DNA from: Branchiostoma belcheri | Lineage: Eukaryota; Chordata; Leptocardii; Amphioxiformes; Branchiostomatidae | Length of the DNA: 64,000 nt | Assembly (NCBI RefSeq): GCF_001625305.1 | Contig: NW_017802380.1 | Span: 3,833,286-3,897,285, forward strand | Direction: 5' to 3' | Part shown: positions 20,281 to 30,969 of the stretch, piece by piece | How positions within the stretch are numbered: the stretch's first letter is position 1 | How the letters are laid out: each line of letters begins with the position of its first letter | Translations under genes and position numbers: made by a program | Notes under the pieces: model-generated | The model's input: the letters and a program-made list of their open reading frames with translations, nothing else | Databases searched by the model: none | Told to the model about the DNA's origin: nothing

Positions 20281-20388
20281 CGTTGCTGCCGGTGTCAACA
20301 TGCAACATGCCCAATCTTGCCGTGGGGAAGTTGGTGATCGGTTCGTTTGAACTTCTGCGTTTCGACCTGCCTTTGCCAGAAAGAGACA
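20281..20388 (+). other. Probable 5' leader exon of Kelch gene 4
   Basis: Sequence around CTTCTGCGTTTCGACCTGCC ending AGAGACA|GTAAGT at 20389 matches 32640-32759 upstream of Kelch gene 5, which ends AAGACA|GTAAGT. With the acceptor just before each ATG this gives a leader intron of about 0.45-0.56 kb in both genes. The left border is not defined. Confidence 0.45.
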
Positions 20389-20847
20389 GTAAGTACATGT
20401 ATGTCACGAATGCTAGAAGAGTTACCCAGTTTAGTGTACTCTCAGTGTTTGTTTTATTTTGGAAGTAACGGTTGTTTTAGTGTTCTAAATAACTTCTATA
20501 CTGCGGTGCTTTCGATTGGGGTGTGGGGTAGAGAAGTAACGGTTATGTTCTTTTATGAAGGGACCTGAGAAAGTTACTGATGTACAAGTTACAAGTTCAA
20601 TATCGATCAAGAGACCCCAGAGAGTAAAGTATATTGTTAAAATGTGTTGTTTTGGCTTAGAGTCTATTTGTGAGTATTATATATGTGCAAAGTGAAACGC
20701 AGTTTCTGTTCATGATAACGTTACATGTGTGACAGAGGAGGCAGTACAGTTTCTCTGTGTTTTCTGCCAGAAAACTTTTACTGTCATGAGGGGGGGGGGG
20801 TAAAGTCTGCCATCTCTGAATTCTTTGTCTTCCTCTTTTTTAGGACT

Positions 20848-22626
20848 ATGGAAGAGGATCCCTGTCCATCATCAGTTAACGTTTGTCACACCAGAGAAGA
20901 ATGGTCAGCTCTTTTCAAAGAATTGCAGAACATGAGATCGGAGGGTATGCTAGTGGACGTGACTCTGAGTGCCGAGCAAAAAGAGATCCCCTGTCACCGT
21001 CTGGTTCTGGCCGCCAACAGTGAATATTTCAAGCTCATGTTCAACGGGAGCCACAGCGAGAGCAGGAAGGACAAGATAGAGATAGGAGGAGTGAGTGCAG
21101 AGGCACTGCAGCAGTTGGTAGACTACGCCTACGCATCCAAAATCACCATAACGACTGACAACGTCCATGCGCTGTTTCAAGCAGCGGACATGCTGCAGTT
21201 TCTCGGAGTCTGTGACGAATGCGAGGATTTTCTGGAACCCCACATAAACCAAGACACGTGCTTGGGAACGTGGGCGCTGGCTGACAGGGTGTCATGTACG
21301 AGTTTAGCCGAGAAAGCAGAATGCTGGGCACTGAAATGGTTCAAGGAGTTGTGCACAACCGAGGAGTTTCTTGAACTCCCTTATCATCTGCTGAAGATGT
21401 ACATCTCAGATGAGCGCCTTCTGGCCAAGGAGGAGCAAATCTTGGAAGCGATCATGCTTTGGGCAAGACACGATCTTAAAGAACGGAAAGGACACCTCAA
21501 GGAACTGCTGAAGTGTGTCTGCTTCTCAAGTATGGACCAAGACTATCTCAAGAACATCCTAAAGGAAGATGAAGTGTTGGCGGGTGTTCGAGGAATCAAG
21601 CAGATGATGAAGAGCCAGTCTACGCACACGTCACCTCGACAAATGCTCCAGAAGGACTTTCTTGTTCTTGGTGGTTCTCGACTTGTTCTTTGTGCAAATG
21701 TTCGCGGAGAGGTGGAGCCAAGATTGTATATGAACAGTAGTGTCTACACACTTGGCCTTGACTCTCAGTGTATAGATACAAGTGCACTGCCTGCACCCTT
21801 TCATGACAGCAGGGGGATAGCAGCATGTGTTGTTGATGGTGATGTCATTGTGACGGGGGGTCACGAGTCCCTGACCCAAGCCTGGAGGTACCGGCCAGCT
21901 CTGAAGTCTTGGACGAAGCTGGCAAGTCTGAAGAAAGGCAGATTCAATCACAGGATGGCAGTTCTGCAGGGACAGGTGTATGTGGTGGGTGGTTCCCGCC
22001 CAGTGAACTACTCTCGATCCGGAGAGGCCATCGAACGGTTGCCCGACGTAGAGGTGTACAAGGAGAAGACAAACCGCTGTAAGAAGGTTGCACCGCTGAA
22101 GCTTGCAGTGAGCAGCTTTGGTATAGCCACCTACGGTGGACAGATCTATGTTTTCGGCGGCGAGCCTTACCCTTATGAAGGTAATGATCTCATGCGGAAT
22201 GAGACAGATGCTGTCCAGCGGTACAACCCTGCCCAGAACAACTGGACGTGTGATGACGATGTGCAGTTGCCATACCCTTTGTCGTGCATACAAGCGTGCA
22301 CGGTCGACAATAGGATCTACATAGTTGGTGGACAGTTGGAGTGTGTGCTGTGCTTTGATCCAGAGGATTCATATGAGCCCTTTAGGGACATGGCGAACAC
22401 ACTGTTTCCATGGCAGCACTGTAGTGCCACGGTCTGTGGTGAGGAGATCTACATATCAGGCGGCAGGGTGCATCAGCTCGTAACTGACGGAAACGGTATT
22501 CTGCGCCAGGTGGAAACCTATGCTTTGGTGCAGTGTTACAACGTGAACAGTGACACCATGGTCTTATGTAAGGATCTGCCAAAGCCGCTGTATGGACACT
22601 GCACTGTGACTGTAGCCAAGACTTAG
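20848..22626 (+). CDS. BTB-BACK-Kelch protein 4 (KLHL-like)
   Basis: Intronless coding frame of 592 residues. BTB about 28-137, BACK about 142-243 (LGTWALADRVSC), Kelch blades about 285-590 (VIVTGGHESLTQAW, YVVGGSRPVNY, VEVYKEKTNRC, IYVFGGEPYPYEG, IYIVGGQLE, IYISGGRV). The start at 20848 lies after CTTTTTTAG|GACT-ATG; the open frame reaches 20725 only by reading through the leader intron. Closest local copy is Kelch gene 2. The last ~100 bp (TGTTACAACGTGAACAGTGA, CTGTATGGACACTGCACTGT) are nearly identical to genes 2 and 3, suggesting recent duplication or gene conversion. A BEL/Pao element sits 93 bp after the stop codon and probably affects its 3' UTR. Predicted CUL3-ligase adaptor. Confidence 0.9.
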   Translation: MEEDPCPSSVNVCHTREEWSALFKELQNMRSEGMLVDVTLSAEQKEIPCHRLVLAANSEYFKLMFNGSHSESRKDKIEIGGVSAEALQQLVDYAYASKITITTDNVHALFQAADMLQFLGVCDECEDFLEPHINQDTCLGTWALADRVSCTSLAEKAECWALKWFKELCTTEEFLELPYHLLKMYISDERLLAKEEQILEAIMLWARHDLKERKGHLKELLKCVCFSSMDQDYLKNILKEDEVLAGVRGIKQMMKSQSTHTSPRQMLQKDFLVLGGSRLVLCANVRGEVEPRLYMNSSVYTLGLDSQCIDTSALPAPFHDSRGIAACVVDGDVIVTGGHESLTQAWRYRPALKSWTKLASLKKGRFNHRMAVLQGQVYVVGGSRPVNYSRSGEAIERLPDVEVYKEKTNRCKKVAPLKLAVSSFGIATYGGQIYVFGGEPYPYEGNDLMRNETDAVQRYNPAQNNWTCDDDVQLPYPLSCIQACTVDNRIYIVGGQLECVLCFDPEDSYEPFRDMANTLFPWQHCSATVCGEEIYISGGRVHQLVTDGNGILRQVETYALVQCYNVNSDTMVLCKDLPKPLYGHCTVTVAKT

Positions 22627-22719
22627 AGTTAGATATCAGTTGGCTCAATTGATTTGAAGCTGACTTTGTCTTAGAATTGTTCTAAGTTGGATGTAAAATT
22701 GACCTTGTAAGACAACACT

Positions 22720-23479
22720 TGTAAGTGCCAACTTCCAATTTTGAATTTCCCGCCAGTAGATTAAGTTAGTATAGCTTCCCGCCAACTCCCTGCCCCCCTG
22801 AGCTCCAGGGTAGGGAGCCCGTCTGTCTGGGACTTAGGTAGACAAGGCGACAGGCAGTGCATAAGGCACAAGCAGAGAGACAGAAGTCTGGTGTGGTTCG
22901 TGAGTTAGGACCAAAAAGGGCCTGGGCACAGAAGTCCCAGGAAAGACCAGAAGAGGATTACAAAGGCCTGGATACAAGGATCCAGGAAATCCAGAAGAGG
23001 ATTATCAAAGGCCTGGACAGAGAGGGTCCAGGAGATACCAGAGGATATTCTGTGGAAGGACGATGAGACCATACCAGTTTTACGTCAAGAACTCGCCAAG
23101 AACTCGCCAAGAACTCGCCAGGAACTTGCCAAGAACTAGCCAAGAATTCACCAGGAACTTGCTAAGAACTTGTCAAGAACTTGTGCTTTGTTCCTCGAAT
23201 TGGGATCAAGAAAGCAAACTGCCCTAGGAATACAATTACCAACAAGAACTCTACCAGCAAATTCAGAAACATCGAACTTATACGGCGGAAGTAGAACAGG
23301 GCGGATTTCAGTTTGTATTACTAACTCTACTGAAGATTAAACATTTATGACGTATTCCAATCAGTTTGTACGACTTCTTCCCTGAAGACCAACAGAGGTG
23401 AGTTCGGTAACACTTCCTCATACGTCCATCCCATGCAGAATAGCAGCAGCCACAGTAGTAAAGTGGTGCTGCGCCTACA
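22720..23479 (+). repeat. 5' LTR of BEL/Pao element
   Basis: 760 bp with TG...CA ends. It contains a run of about nine 11-bp repeats of the CAAGAACTCGC type (about 23084-23182) and an imperfect ~44-bp direct repeat around GAAGAGGATTA...AAAGGCCTGGA. Confidence 0.95.
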
Positions 23480-23486
23480 GTAAAAC

Positions 23487-23504
23487 TGGTGGTCTTGACA
23501 GGAG
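23487..23504 (+). promoter_or_regulatory. Possible primer-binding site
   Basis: TGGTGGTCTTGACAGGAG lies seven bases after the 5' LTR and begins with the TGG expected for pairing with a tRNA CCA end. The matching tRNA was not identified. Confidence 0.3.
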
Positions 23505-24445
23505 GTGTCAAGTAAAACTGTGTGTCTTCGACGGAAGTTACATCGAAGAAGTAAAGGACTGTTTGCAATTACAGTAAAGACTAGTTGCAATTAGATCACT
23601 AGAGGTCCATAGAAGTTGGAATCTACGTGAAGAAACAAGGCTTGGAACTTTGCATGGCACGTAAGAGTGCATGAGAAAACTCCAAGAAAGTGTTTGCTTT
23701 ATCAAGAGAGATCTAGTGAAAGTTGTGCAGAACAAAGGGTTTCTTGAGCTGAGAAATCTTATCTGCTAGCCGTGCTGATCGCTTGACATGTAGGAATGCT
23801 GACTTGATTAATGACCTCGCCCACGAGAGAAGCAGGCAGAACCCTCCTGCACAAGGGAACCTTACCGTAAAACAGCTAATTGAAGCAACTTCGGTTTTGG
23901 AGGTAAAGATTTCAGTATTTCCGAGCACAAGAGCCATTTCAGCAACACATAGACACTGTGTTGAGAAAAACCCATAGGATCATAGCATACAAAGGCTCCC
24001 ATACGGACATTTGGGAGAAGTTTAGTCGTACATGATTGACAGGCCAGATGGCTTAAGCAGATGTGAAAGTCATACTTCCACACACCCTGCTAAAAGACCT
24101 ACCGTAAGTCTGCAAATTCAAGAAGGACTATTCCACCTAAAAACGGTAAAATGAGGAACTGTCAAGTGCAAGACCATTGAGTATCATTGTATTGTGCAGC
24201 ACACTTGAACACACAGGTTCAACAGCAAACTAATCGGAACTGTTGGAAAAGATTTGTAGTTTACGAGTACACTTACTGGAAGCTACATGATTGACATGGC
24301 AAAAGGTGCCTGTTAGGCTAGAAGAAATTCTAGAGGCCTGTGCTGAATCAGACAGGAGAACTGTGGAATACCGTAAGGACTCAAATAAAGGAGTACAAAT
24401 TAAACAGTTGTAAGTTAGGCCTCTCGCAGAAAAAATTGAAGCCAT
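23505..24445. other. BEL/Pao leader before gag
   Basis: About 0.94 kb between the primer-binding region and the gag ATG. No domain recognised in any frame; presumably untranslated leader and packaging region. Confidence 0.5.
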
Positions 24446-27400
24446 TTGGAAATGGCTGATAAGAAGTCAGACGAGGACCGCTCTACAGTCAGAGAAGACA
24501 GACATGTAGAGGAGGAAACAGAAGGTTTACAAAAACGAGTACCTAAGAAAGCTGACTGGGTCAGTGAAGAAGAAAGTAGAAGAAAGAAGACTCACAGATC
24601 GGCAGTCCTGGGCCGACTAACGCACAAATCAAACGTGCTAAAATCGTTAATGGAACGGAACGACTTATCGGAGGTACAGAAAGGTATGGAAGAGTGGCAG
24701 AAGGCCTACTGTGACCTTGAAGAGGCCAGTGGTGATTACCAGACCACTCTAGATGCAGATCAGCTGAAGGAAGACACAGAGAAATGGGTAGGACCACGCT
24801 TTGCAGAGTTAGATCAGTTCAGAGACAGGGTCCATGAGTGGATTAACCTGACTTCAGAGAAAGAAGAAGAGACGGGCATCAGACCGTCCGACAGTGTGTC
24901 ACAAGCATGCTCGCAAGGTTCCAGTGTTGCCTCAAGCGCTAGGCTGAGAGCAGAATTAAGAAGGGCTGAGTTGAGGGAAAAGGCGGCTGCATTGGACCAG
25001 AAGATGAAACTGCAAGAGAAGGAGTTCCAAATAAAAAGAGAAGAGATGGAGCTCAGAAGGCAGCAGGAGCTGCTAGAGGTTAGAACCGAAATGGCACAAG
25101 AGGAGGCCAAGCTCAAGGTTATTGACAACTTTGAGGCATACGGTCAGCCACAGCCAAGGATCCGCCTACCCTTTGAGCCGCCAACTAGTGAGCACCAGGG
25201 GGAAAGAAGTGACCAGTTCAGGACGGCCCCGACAGTGAAGAAGGAGCCCTATCAAACATCCCTGAACCCGGAAGCAGCTAGCTTCACATCGACAAGTCGT
25301 CGCGACAGGGAAAGACAGAATTCCCCGACACCAGAAGAATTCCTTCAAGGTCTGGTAAACCAACAAGCAGAGGTTACCAAGTTAATGATGGAACATAACA
25401 AGAAAAGCAGCTTGCCAACAAGGGCGATCATTTCATTTGAAGGCGACCCCCTGAGCTATACCCAGTTTATAAAGGCATTTAAGCATGCCATAGAGGATAA
25501 AACACAGGACCCAGAAGACAGGCTTCATTATCTGGGGCAGTATACCAGGGGAGAAGCCAGGGAGTTGGTAACAAGTTGCGTCCTGATGGACCCCGAAGAA
25601 GGCTTTAAAGAAGCAAAGAGATTGCTAGAGGAACGGTATGGTACGCCATTTAAAGTATCACGGGCGTATGCTGAAGAGGCAAAGAGATGGTCGGAAATCA
25701 AGCATGATGTCAAGCCTGCCTTGAGGAAGTTCAGTCTCTTCCTTACAAAATGCCTGAACGCAATAAAGGGAGATCAGTATCTCCAAGAGCTGGACCACTA
25801 CACCAACATCGCGCTCTTGGTCGGAAAACTTCCTTACCGACTGAAGGAAAGATGGCGACGTAAGTCGCACGACATCCAACGGCAAGGAAGGGTTAAGTTC
25901 AAGGACTTAGTAGACTTCGTCAAACAAGAAGAACAAGTATCATCGAATGACATGTTTGATGACAAGTCAGCCAAGGAGTCATTCAAACGAAATCCAGGAA
26001 CCCGTTACCAAAGGGACCGAGCAAGGGGCTCTAGCCTGGCGGTAACGACGGAGCCAAACCAAAACAGAGCATTCTGCCAGTTTTGCAACTCGGAAAGCCA
26101 CGGCTTAACTGTGTGTAAGAAGTTGGGCGGAAAGCCGTACAAAGAGCGTCTGGACTACGTGAAACAGAAAGGCTTGTGTTACGGATGCTTGAGCGGCACA
26201 AATCATCTAGCCAAAGAGTGCTGGAAAAAGGCAACCTGCACAACTTGTCAAATGCAGCACCCGACAGTTTTGCACCGAGACACACCTCACAAGGAAGCGT
26301 CAGTGGGATGTGTAAAGCATTCGAGCAAGGAGGGTGTGCCACCCATCATTCCCGTAGCAGTACGCAGCAAGAAGTCAGGAAAGACTGTGCAGACCTATGC
26401 ACTCCTCGACAACGGAAGTGACGTAGTGGTCTGTACAGAAGCCTTGAAAAGGCAGTTGAAGTCAAAAGGAAGGGAAACTAAGTTGTCCCTCAGCACCATA
26501 AATGGCACCAAAGAGGTGAAAAGCGAAGTATTGGGCGACTTGGAAGTGCTGGACATGGAAAGGAATAATTGTATTCCGATCCCCACCGCCTACGTGCAGG
26601 AGAAGATACCAGTTTCCAAGGAACGCATTATCTCGACAGAGGATCTAAAGGCTTGGCCGTACCTCAGGGAAGTAGAGATGCCCAAAATTAACGCAGATAT
26701 TGGCTTGCTGATTGGTAACAACGTGCAGAGCGCCATGGAGCCATGGCGTATTATCAACAGTCAAGGAGGGGGACCTTACGCAATCAAGACATTGCTGGGA
26801 TGGTCCGTTAATGGTCCTCTCATGGGGGCCAGTGATGGAAAGATGGCAAGTGTCAACCGGATCAGTCTCGAACAGCAGTTGACCCAGTACTTCAACAACG
26901 ACTTCAACGAGAAGATTGAAGACAAGAAAGAGATGTCTGTAGAAGATCAAAGGTTCATGAACATCATGTCAGAAGGGACGAAGAAAGAAGAGGGTCACTA
27001 TCAAGTACCTCTACCCTTCAGAAACAGCAGACCAGTTCTACCAAACAACAAGTCAGTTGCCCTACAAAGAGCAAAACATCTGCAGAAGAAGATGTCCAAA
27101 GACGAGAAGTTCAAGGAAGACTATGTACAGTTCGTGCAAACTGTGATAGAAAGAGGATATGCGGAAAAGGTGCCATCAGAAGAAATGGAAACGGAAGATA
27201 CAAATGGTGGCAAAGTGTGGTACATACCCCATCATGGAGTGTACCATCCACAAAAGAAGAAGATAAGAGTCGTCTTCGACTGTGCCGCACCGTATGCAGG
27301 CACATCCCTGAACAAAGAGCTACTACAAGGTCCAGACCTGACCAGTACTCTGGTTGGCGTGTTGACCCGATTCAGGCAAGAGCCCGTGGCCTTGATGGCA

Positions 27401-27459
27401 GACATAGAAGCAATGTTCTCCCAAGTCAAGGTACCAGTAGAAGACAGAGACTACCTACG
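24446..27459 (+). CDS. BEL/Pao gag-pol, part 1 (gag, protease, start of reverse transcriptase)
   Basis: Just over 1000 codons up to the N gap. Order: charged, coiled-coil-prone N-terminus with long Glu/Arg helices (about 150-225); DUF1759-type gag domain (about 320-480, FEGDPLSYTQFIKAF and LVGKLPYRL); zinc knuckle C-x2-C-x4-H-x4-C (about 542-555) and a second Cys/His cluster; aspartic protease with LLDNGSD (about 650, Asn where many proteases have Ser/Thr); beginning of the reverse transcriptase (VRVVFDCAA-like stretch, ADIEAMF). Gag and pol are fused in one frame, usual for BEL elements. The frame meets a TAA at 27482-27484 just after the gap, so the gap edge may be wrong. Confidence 0.93.
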
Positions 27460-27479
27460 NNNNNNNNNNNNNNNNNNNN
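27460..27479. other. Assembly gap (20 N) inside reverse transcriptase
   Basis: Exactly 20 N, the same size as the gap at 45708, so it is a placeholder. The segment expected between the ADIEAMF strand and the YVDD motif is missing, which implies that more than 20 bases are absent. Confidence 0.95.
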
Positions 27480-27484
27480 CGTAA

Positions 27485-30073
27485 TTGGAATCAATCCGGA
27501 ACAACTTCTACGTTGACGACTTGCTCAAATCTACCTCCACAGTCACAGAAGGAGGACATTTAGCCAAGGACATGCGGGAAGCATGTAAAGAAGGAGGATT
27601 CAGACTTACCAAGTGGGTAAGCAACAGTCGAGAGGTACTCAAGACCGTACCAGTAGCAGAGATGTCAGAAGAAGTTAGGGACCTGAATCTCGACTTTGAC
27701 ACAATGCCAGTGGAACGCACATTGGGCATGCTATGGAATGTGCAGACAGATACCTTGGGCTTTCGCAACGTCGTAAAAGACAAACCGGCGACCAAGAGGG
27801 GAATTCTGTCTACAGTAAGCTCGATGTATGACCCCCTAGGGTTGATTGCTCCTGCCACGCTGCAACCCAAACTGCTCTTACAAGACCTGTGCAGGGAAGG
27901 GACAACTTGGGATGAGGAGATTCCAGACAAGCATATCGAATCATGGCGACAGTGGGAAGTAGAATTACCATTGTTGAGTCGCAGTTTCACGGTGAGCAGA
28001 TGTGTCAAACCCGCTGGATTTGGAACCCCTACGTCAGTACAGCTACACCACTTCGCGGACGCGAGTGAAGTAGGATACGGAACTGCTTCGTACATGCGTA
28101 TAGAAAATCAAGAAGGCAGAGTACACTGTACTTTGTTAATGGGCAAGGCCCGAGTAGCACCATTGAAGGCTCACACAATTCCAAGATTGGAGCTTAAAGC
28201 AGCAGAAATTGCTGTCCGTGTAAACTCTACGCTCCAAAGGGAGTTGGACGTCAACGTCGACGAGACGTTTTTCTGGACTGACAGCACAACAGTGCTACGC
28301 TATATCAACAACGAGAGAACAAGGTATCACACCTTTGTAGCCAACCGGCTAACAGCAATAAGAAACGCCAGCGATCCAAAACAATGGCGTTATGTTGAAT
28401 CACAACAGAATCCTGCAGACGATGCATCGAGGGGACAGACGATCCAGAAGTTCGTGGAAAACGACAGGTGGGTAAATGGCCCACCCTTCCTGTGGTGCTC
28501 ACCCAGCGAATGGCCACAGATGCCAGAGGGTCTTCAGCAGCCGCCACAGGGGGACCCTGAAGTTAAGGTGAACGCCATTGGAGTGGAGGAAGCTCAGAAG
28601 GGCCCTATGGATGCGCTAATAGCGCATTATTCAAGTTGGCACCGTCTCAAGAAAGCAGTGGCCTGGATCATCAAGGTAAAGCAAGCCCTCAGGCAGAAGA
28701 ACAAGGCCACTGAAGTCGGATTGACAATGCACGATCTCAAACAAGCTGAAGGAGCTATTTTCAAACACGTGCAGCACAGATACTACCATCAGGAGATAGT
28801 ATCGTTAGAGAGGTCGAAGGATGCAGGAGTAGCATCTACTAGCAGCGTCTACAAGCTAAACCCGATATTAGGAGAAGACGGTCTGCTGAGAGTGGGCGGG
28901 AGACTTGACATGTCGTCTCTGTCAGAAGAAGAGAAGCATCCCATAATACTCCCTAAGGAGTCAGCAGTAACGCTGCTGATCATACGGAGTATACACGAGG
29001 AAGTAGGCCACATGGGGAGAAACTACGTGAGGGCCAAAGTGCGAGAGCGCTATTGGATACCACAGAGTAGCACGCTGATCAGAAAGATAATCAGCAGGTG
29101 CGTTACCTGTCGACGTCATCACGGCAAAACGGGAGAACAGAAGATGGCCGATCTACCATCACACAGAGTCACACCGGATGAACCACCGTTCACCAATGTA
29201 GGCGTTGACTACTTCGGCCCTTTTGAAGTAAAAAGAGGTCGCAGTATCGTGAAGCGATATGGAGTCATCTTCACCTGCACCACAACCCGAGCAGTTCACT
29301 TGGAGAAAGCAGACTCCCTAGACACGGATAGCTGCATCAATGCCTTGCGGAGATTCATCGCAAGACGAGGACAAGTCAAACAAATATGGTCAGATAACGG
29401 AACCAACCTCGTGGGGGCAAAGGCCGAGCTAAAGAAGGAGATAGCAAGGTGGAACCAAGACAAGATTAAGGACACCTTACTGCAGAAGGAAGTGGACTGG
29501 AAGTTCAGCCCACCTAAAGGGTCGCATTTCGGCGGCGTTTGGGAGCGACAGATACGCACAATAAGACAGGTGCTGAATGCGATCATGAAGAAGAATCCAC
29601 TAGATGACGAAGGATTACACACTTTGCTGTGCGAAGCTGAAAGCATAGTAAACGGAAGACCAATAACGGCGGTTAACAATGAAGTTGATGACCTGGAAGC
29701 GTTGACGCCCAACCGTCTCCTGACTATGAAAATGAAAACTTCGCTGCCGCCAAACCTAACCAGCAAGAACGACCTGTATGCCAGACGCAGATGGAAGCAG
29801 GTGCAGTATCTTGCCGACTTATTCTGGAAACGATGGTCGCAGGAGTATCTCACGTCACTACAGGAGCGGCAGAAATGGGGCAAACAAAGGCAAAACCTTG
29901 CCGTGGGAGATATAGTTCTCCTGAAAGATGAAACCTCACCGCGAAGTTGCTGGCCGTTAGGCAGGGTGCTGGAAGTGACCCACCACAGCGACGGATTAGT
30001 GCGTAGAGTAAAAGTAAAGACGCAAAACAATGTACTCGAGAGACCAATCGACAAACTATGTGTACTGCTGTAA
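27485..30073 (+). CDS. BEL/Pao pol, part 2 (reverse transcriptase YVDD, RNase H, integrase)
   Basis: About 862 codons from the gap to the TAA at 30071-30073. YVDD catalytic motif at 27509-27520; RNase H (HHFADASEVGYGTASY, FFWTDSTTVL); integrase zinc-binding HHCC (HEEVGHMGRNYV, CVTCRRHHG); integrase core with DDE residues (GVDYFGPF, WSDNGTNLVG, CEAESIVNGRP); and the BEL-typical C-terminal domain (VGDIVLLKDE, WPLGRVLEV). No internal stop or frameshift after the gap. No envelope-type frame follows before the 3' LTR. Confidence 0.93.
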   Translation: MESIRNNFYVDDLLKSTSTVTEGGHLAKDMREACKEGGFRLTKWVSNSREVLKTVPVAEMSEEVRDLNLDFDTMPVERTLGMLWNVQTDTLGFRNVVKDKPATKRGILSTVSSMYDPLGLIAPATLQPKLLLQDLCREGTTWDEEIPDKHIESWRQWEVELPLLSRSFTVSRCVKPAGFGTPTSVQLHHFADASEVGYGTASYMRIENQEGRVHCTLLMGKARVAPLKAHTIPRLELKAAEIAVRVNSTLQRELDVNVDETFFWTDSTTVLRYINNERTRYHTFVANRLTAIRNASDPKQWRYVESQQNPADDASRGQTIQKFVENDRWVNGPPFLWCSPSEWPQMPEGLQQPPQGDPEVKVNAIGVEEAQKGPMDALIAHYSSWHRLKKAVAWIIKVKQALRQKNKATEVGLTMHDLKQAEGAIFKHVQHRYYHQEIVSLERSKDAGVASTSSVYKLNPILGEDGLLRVGGRLDMSSLSEEEKHPIILPKESAVTLLIIRSIHEEVGHMGRNYVRAKVRERYWIPQSSTLIRKIISRCVTCRRHHGKTGEQKMADLPSHRVTPDEPPFTNVGVDYFGPFEVKRGRSIVKRYGVIFTCTTTRAVHLEKADSLDTDSCINALRRFIARRGQVKQIWSDNGTNLVGAKAELKKEIARWNQDKIKDTLLQKEVDWKFSPPKGSHFGGVWERQIRTIRQVLNAIMKKNPLDDEGLHTLLCEAESIVNGRPITAVNNEVDDLEALTPNRLLTMKMKTSLPPNLTSKNDLYARRRWKQVQYLADLFWKRWSQEYLTSLQERQKWGKQRQNLAVGDIVLLKDETSPRSCWPLGRVLEVTHHSDGLVRRVKVKTQNNVLERPIDKLCVLL

Positions 30074-30187
30074 GCTGGAAGTTAAAGTAGGAAACTATTG
30101 CATGCTATTTCTACTAACAATGAGTTATTAAGTTACTAATGTTATAAGGAAGTTGGCTCGTAATGTGTAAGGTAAAATTGCCCAACG

Positions 30188-30204
30188 GACAATTTGGGGG
30201 CCAG
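30188..30204 (+). promoter_or_regulatory. Possible polypurine tract
   Basis: GACAATTTGGGGGCCAG lies directly before the 3' LTR. The G run is a weak polypurine tract. Confidence 0.35.
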
Positions 30205-30964
30205 TGTAAGTGCCAACTTCCAATTTTGAATTTCCCGCCAGTAGATTAAGTTAGTATAGCTTCCCGCCAACTCCCTGCCCCCCTGAGCTCCAGGGTAGGG
30301 AGCCCGTCTGTCTGGGACTTAGGTAGACAAGGCGACAGGCAGTGCATAAGGCACAAGCAGAGAGACAGAAGTCTGGTGTGGTTCGTGAGTTAGGACCAAA
30401 AAGGGCCTGGGCACAGAAGTCCCAGGAAAGACCAGAAGAGGATTACAAAGGCCTGGATACAAGGATCCAGGAAATCCAGAAGAGGATTATCAAAGGCCTG
30501 GACAGAGAGGGTCCAGGAGATACCAGAGGATATTCTGTGGAAGGACGATGAGACCATACCAGTTTTACGTCAAGAACTCGCCAAGAACTCGCCAAGAACT
30601 CGCCAGGAACTTGCCAAGAACTAGCCAAGAATTCACCAGGAACTTGCTAAGAACTTGTCAAGAACTTGTGCTTTGTTCCTCGAATTGGGATCAAGAAAGC
30701 AAACTGCCCTAGGAATACAATTACCAACAAGAACTCTACCAGCAAATTCAGAAACATCGAACTTATACGGCGGAAGTAGAACAGGGCGGATTTCAGTTTG
30801 TATTACTAACTCTACTGAAGATTAAACATTTATGACGTATTCCAATCAGTTTGTACGACTTCTTCCCTGAAGACCAACAGAGGTGAGTTCGGTAACACTT
30901 CCTCATACGTCCATCCCATGCAGAATAGCAGCAGCCACAGTAGTAAAGTGGTGCTGCGCCTACA
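30205..30964 (+). repeat. 3' LTR of BEL/Pao element
   Basis: 760 bp, same length and apparently same sequence as 22720-23479, ending CTACA before the ACACT duplication. Confidence 0.95.
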
Positions 30965-30969
30965 ACACT

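Larger units (their letters stand above)
22715..30969 (+). mobile_element. BEL/Pao LTR retrotransposon with 5-bp target duplication
   Basis: LTRs of 760 bp at 22720-23479 and 30205-30964, starting TGTAAGTGCC and ending GCGCCTACA, flanked by ACACT at 22715-22719 and 30965-30969. Between them lie a leader of about 970 bp and one long gag-pol reading frame broken by a 20-N assembly gap. The LTRs look identical in every stretch I compared, so the insertion should be recent. It landed in the 3' flank of Kelch gene 4, where one AGGTCA-repeat remnant (about 22690-22712) precedes it. Confidence 0.95.

Noticed and set aside
20725..20847. N-terminal extension of Kelch gene 4 from an upstream ATG
   Set aside because: A splice acceptor shared with the paralogues ends just before 20848 and the extension contains a poly-G tract; more likely intron.
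21631..22293. 220-codon open frame on the - strand
   Set aside because: Antisense shadow of the Kelch domain of gene 4; no domain of its own, and the + strand frame is strongly supported.
22857..23066. 69-codon frame repeated exactly in both LTRs
   Set aside because: Repeated only because the LTRs are identical; composition follows the direct repeats in the LTR.
29296..30054. 252-codon open frame on the - strand inside the BEL element
   Set aside because: Antisense shadow of the integrase region; nothing similar to an envelope gene.
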